A stretch of 8,654 nt of DNA, from assembly GCA_002170355.2 (NCBI GenBank), contig NHET02000101.1, positions 1-8,654 on the forward strand, written 5' to 3'. A program made the position numbers and the translations under genes. The first letter of the stretch is position 1. Each line of letters opens with the position of its first letter. Positions 6,606 through 8,654 of the stretch are shown here, piece after piece. The stretch is from Gammaproteobacteria bacterium TMED92 (GTDB taxonomy: Bacteria; Pseudomonadota; Gammaproteobacteria; Pseudomonadales; Azotimanducaceae). The notes beneath the pieces were generated by a model. The model was not told the origin of the DNA, ran no database searches, and worked only from the letters and a program-made list of their open reading frames with translations.

Positions 6606-7771
6606 CGTTTTACGCCCCAAGCCCGCAGCGCTTCTGCAATACGCTGCAGCCCAAGATCAATCGACGCATCCGCAGTGGTGTAAGCGAACCTTACGAACTG
6701 ATCACTACTATGCACACCGAAGTCTTTGCCCGGCGTCACCGCCACTTGATACTCTTCGATTAAACGCCAACAGAATTCATCACTCGGTATGCCCGTGTGC
6801 GCTATGTCGACATACAGATAAAAGGCACCCTCAGGCATGACCGGAATCTTGAAACCCATCTCCAGCAGCCCCGCCGACAGCCTTTCGGCTCGCTGCGCAA
6901 ATTCTTTAGCTCGCTGTTGATGGATTACTATTGCCTCTGGCGAAAAAGCTTCGAGAGCTGCAAATTGCGCGATCGAACTGGGCGAGATAACCAGGTTTTG
7001 TGCCAATTTGACAAAAAGTTCCTCCGCATCTTCCGGGATTACCACCCAGCCAAGACGCCATCCAGTCATACCAAAAAATTTCGAGAAGCTGTTCAGCACA
7101 AAGAGATCATCACTGATGGCCAAGCCAGACACATAGGGGGAATTTTTATGCACAAGTCCCTGGTAAATTTCATCGAGAATGACGAAACCACCCCGTTGTT
7201 TGGTCCACTGGCTGATACGCCTTAAGTCGTCTGGTGGCAAAAGGGTACCCGTAGGGTTGGCAGGCGAGGCTACCAAGATGCCCTTTACTTGCTTGTCCCA
7301 AGCGGTCTCGACATCTTCGACGCTAAGTCGAAATTCCCGTGCTGCATCCAATCGAACGGTTTTTGCTTCAGCGCCTACCAAACGCGCAAAAACCTGATTA
7401 CATGGGTAGCCCGGATCAGTAATCAACATGCGGTCACCCGGGTCAAGCAGCAGTCCAGCCAGCAACACTAAACCACCGCTCGCACCACTAGTAATGTGGA
7501 TTCGCGAGGGTGATATCGCTAGACCGTGATTGGCATAGAATTCCGCAATCTTTTCACGCAATGGCAAAATGCCCTGAGCGGAGGTGTACTGAGTCTTGCC
7601 GGCTCTCAGCGCCGCGATGCCCGCTTCCACGATTGGCTGGGCCGTGGTGAAGTCGGGTTCTCCTACCTCAAAATGCACCACTCGCTTACCTTGCTCCTCA
7701 AACTCTTGCGCGCGCTGCAATAATTCCATAACGGTAAAAGGGTTAATCTCTGCGCTGCGTGCGGAATACAT
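6602..7771 (-). CDS. Class I/II pyridoxal-phosphate aminotransferase
   Basis: This is a fold-type I aminotransferase of the aspartate/alanine group, cytoplasmic, 389 residues. Visible are HFEVGEPDF (33-41), QYTSAQGI (61-68), the TSGASGG loop (94-100) that holds the cofactor phosphate, DPGYPC (119-124), SPANPTG (169-175) with N172, LDEIYQ (199-204) with D200 contacting the pyridine nitrogen, and SFSKFFGMTGWRLGW (228-242) with Schiff-base lysine K231. The substrate-carboxylate arginine is R361 in QFVRFAYT. Substrate specificity cannot be read from sequence. The same gene sits between sfsA and dksA in Pseudomonas as an uncharacterised aminotransferase. The start reads MYSARSAEINPF, as I recall for relatives, with a weak CAGG seven bases before it. 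Its stop overlaps the sfsA start by four bases. Its promoter must lie in the 171-base spacer shared with dksA. Confidence 0.93.
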   Translation of the reverse strand: MYSARSAEINPFTVMELLQRAQEFEEQGKRVVHFEVGEPDFTTAQPIVEAGIAALRAGKTQYTSAQGILPLREKIAEFYANHGLAISPSRIHITSGASGGLVLLAGLLLDPGDRMLITDPGYPCNQVFARLVGAEAKTVRLDAAREFRLSVEDVETAWDKQVKGILVASPANPTGTLLPPDDLRRISQWTKQRGGFVILDEIYQGLVHKNSPYVSGLAISDDLFVLNSFSKFFGMTGWRLGWVVIPEDAEELFVKLAQNLVISPSSIAQFAALEAFSPEAIVIHQQRAKEFAQRAERLSAGLLEMGFKIPVMPEGAFYLYVDIAHTGIPSDEFCWRLIEEYQVAVTPGKDFGVHSSDQFVRFAYTTADASIDLGLQRIAEALRAWGVKR

Positions 7772-7942
7772 GACGGAGCCTGGTGATTTTCTGAAACTTC
7801 AGTGTGCACCAATTGTCTAGGAAACGCTTATTTAAGAATGAGCTATCCCGCCCAAAATACTGTGGTTATTCATTCTTGGTTCTGGTAGGTTACGCGCCCT
7901 TCGGATTCATGGGCTTATGCAACTCCCAACAGAGGACTAACT
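7772..7942. promoter_or_regulatory. Divergent promoter region between the aminotransferase gene and dksA
   Basis: This 171-base spacer carries the control regions of both outward-facing genes. I see no convincing sigma-70 pair. TTGTCT (7813-7818) on the plus strand, and TTTTGG followed by TTAAAT on the minus strand, are weak candidates. A perfect 8-base inverted repeat, listed separately, sits in the middle. A further short stem, GCCC (7896-7899) with GGGC (7911-7914), would lie in the dksA leader. A good ribosome-binding site AGAGGA (7931-7936) precedes dksA by six bases. Confidence 0.4.
7834..7877. repeat. Perfect 8-base inverted repeat between the aminotransferase gene and dksA
   Basis: AAGAATGA (7834-7841) and its exact complement TCATTCTT (7870-7877) are separated by 28 bases, a centre-to-centre distance of 36. 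It could be two half-sites of a looping or dimeric regulator, or a long-loop hairpin in a leader RNA. It lies about 66 bases before dksA. One such repeat by chance in a region this size is not very surprising. Confidence 0.45.
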
Positions 7943-8440
7943 ATGGCGGCTGACGCAAAAGCAAAAACAGCAACCAAAAAACGCACCGCAACCACCGCGA
8001 GAAAGAAAGCAGCGACTGCGAGCGACTCACCATTTCGTAACTTCACTCCCTACAAACCAAAGCGTAATGAAGAGTATATGAGCGAAGGGCAATTGGCCCA
8101 TCTTCGCGAAATGTTGGTGAATTGGCGCCATGATCTGATGGAAGAAGTAGACCGAACTGTCAATCATATGCAGGACGAGGCCGCGAATTTTCCAGATCCT
8201 GCAGATCGCGCGACACAGGAAGAAGAGTTCAGTATTGAACTGCGAACCCGCGACAGAGAGCGAAAGCTGATCAAAAAAATTGACGGCACTATCGAGCGTT
8301 TGGATCAGGATGACTATGGCTACTGTGATACCTGCGGCATTGAGATTGGTCTACGCCGATTAGAGGCACGACCTACCGCAACCCAATGTGTGGATTGCAA
8401 AGCCCTCGACGAAATCAAGGAACGTCAGCTCCACGGCTAG
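7943..8440 (+). CDS. dksA: RNA polymerase-binding transcription factor DksA
   Basis: DksA enters the secondary channel of RNA polymerase and, with ppGpp, reshapes transcription during starvation. The 165-residue protein has the full coiled-coil and globular body. The tip motif FPDPADRA (83-90) carries the two functional aspartates D85 and D88 (D71 and D74 in E. coli). The zinc finger keeps all four cysteines C128, C131, C149 and C152, so this is the canonical zinc-binding form. EEYMSEGQLAHLREML (43-58) is typical. Unlike E. coli DksA, the first 29 residues form a disordered-looking basic tail of Ala, Lys, Thr and Arg. Ribosome-binding site AGAGGA lies six bases before the ATG, so the tail is probably translated. 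gluQ follows 35 bases later, as in many gammaproteobacteria. The gene diverges from the aminotransferase–sfsA pair. Confidence 0.97.
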   Translation: MAADAKAKTATKKRTATTARKKAATASDSPFRNFTPYKPKRNEEYMSEGQLAHLREMLVNWRHDLMEEVDRTVNHMQDEAANFPDPADRATQEEEFSIELRTRDRERKLIKKIDGTIERLDQDDYGYCDTCGIEIGLRRLEARPTATQCVDCKALDEIKERQLHG

Positions 8441-8460
8441 GGGTCTCCCCAAGAGTGCAT

Positions 8461-8477
8461 CGCTGACTCAGCGTTTT
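8461..8477 (+). terminator. Possible terminator or attenuator hairpin between dksA and gluQ
   Basis: The palindrome CGCTGACTCAGCG (8461-8473) can form a five-pair stem with an ACT loop and is directly followed by TTTT (8474-8477), the form of a short intrinsic terminator. It abuts the proposed gluQ TTG start, so it could also hide translation initiation. A competing pairing of GTCAGC (8424-8429, last codons of dksA) with GCTGAC (8462-8467) would block it, with a GGGG-TCT-CCCC hairpin (8440-8450) nested inside. The stem and T-run are short, so full termination is doubtful. A terminator linking dksA and gluQ has been described in Shigella (from memory). Confidence 0.5.
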
Positions 8478-8654
8478 GATCACCGGCCGTTTCGCTCCTT
8501 CACCTACAGGCCCATTACATATGGGCAGTTTAATCACCGCACTGGCAAGCTATTGCCATATTAAACAAGCTGGTGGCCAGTGGCTGGTGCGCATAGACGA
8601 CCTCGACCCACCACGACAAGATCCAGATGCCGTCGCCTCAATTGTGCGCTCGTT
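8476..8654 (+). CDS. gluQ: Glutamyl-queuosine tRNA(Asp) synthetase GluQ, N-terminal part; 3' end outside the window
   Basis: GluQ is a shortened paralogue of glutamyl-tRNA synthetase that activates glutamate and attaches it to queuosine at position 34 of tRNA(Asp). The 59 visible codons read [15 protein letters not shown] near the N-terminus (residues 4-18), the class I synthetase motif with HMGS in place of HIGH, then [13 protein letters not shown] (35-47), as in E. coli GluQ. The protein starts almost at the catalytic motif, which is normal for GluQ. An in-frame TGA at 8464-8466 leaves only a TTG at 8476 as a usual start codon before the GRFAPSP motif. No clear ribosome-binding site precedes it, and a hairpin ends right before it, so expression may be low or linked to dksA translation. 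The gene follows dksA as in Pseudomonas and enteric bacteria. The anticodon-recognition part is not visible. Confidence 0.9.
   Translation, partial: MITGRFAPSPTGPLHMGSLITALASYCHIKQAGGQWLVRIDDLDPPRQDPDAVASIVRS

Noticed and set aside
8440..8450. GGGG-TCT-CCCC at the dksA stop as an intrinsic terminator
   Set aside because: The stem has four pairs with a three-base loop and is followed by AAGAG, not a T-run; it is kept only as part of the possible attenuator fold.
1..8654. Mobile elements, CRISPR arrays, tRNAs, rRNAs, defence or toxin genes
   Set aside because: No transposase or integrase motifs, regularly spaced repeats, tRNA-like cloverleaf or rRNA sequence were seen; the space is filled by housekeeping genes.

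Overview
The window looks like a piece of a gammaproteobacterial chromosome of roughly balanced base composition. Every gene resembles its counterpart in Pseudomonas-like and marine gammaproteobacteria. Two local gene orders are also known from Pseudomonas: M23 peptidase–anmK facing erpA–bactofilin–DUF6776, and sfsA–aminotransferase–dksA–gluQ. I see no mobile element, CRISPR array, tRNA, rRNA, phage gene or toxin locus. Coding density is very high, and no stretch above 200 bases lacks a gene.

Layout. Bases 2-1359 (+) hold the end of an M23 (LytM-type) peptidase gene overlapping anmK by four bases; both act on cell-wall peptidoglycan or its fragments. Converging on them from the minus strand (2940 down to 1409) are a membrane-anchored coiled-coil protein (DUF6776-like), a bactofilin and the Fe-S carrier erpA. 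A 194-base divergent spacer (2941-3134) separates this group from a plus-strand operon, hemJ–hemL–PfkB-family (adenosine-kinase-like) kinase (3135-5884). Next come two minus-strand genes coupled by an ATGA overlap, a class I/II aminotransferase and sfsA (7771 down to 5901). A second divergent spacer (7772-7942) leads to dksA and the 5' end of gluQ, which runs off the window.

How the genes relate. The first third is mainly about the envelope: peptidoglycan cleavage, recycling of anhydro-N-acetylmuramic acid, and a bactofilin scaffold beside a possible membrane adaptor. The middle supports tetrapyrrole synthesis, with HemL making 5-aminolevulinate and HemJ acting near the end of the pathway. 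The last third joins amino-acid metabolism to the stringent-response factor DksA and to tRNA modification by GluQ.

These are mostly well-known housekeeping families, and I find no convincing new biological system. The points most worth a second look are the hairpin arrangement at the dksA–gluQ junction, which resembles a terminator/anti-terminator pair, and the pairing of the bactofilin with a bitopic coiled-coil protein opposite an M23 peptidase gene. Start codons for the bactofilin, hemJ, hemL, sfsA and gluQ genes were chosen from ribosome-binding sites, gene overlaps and remembered family N-termini, and differ from the longest possible reading frames.
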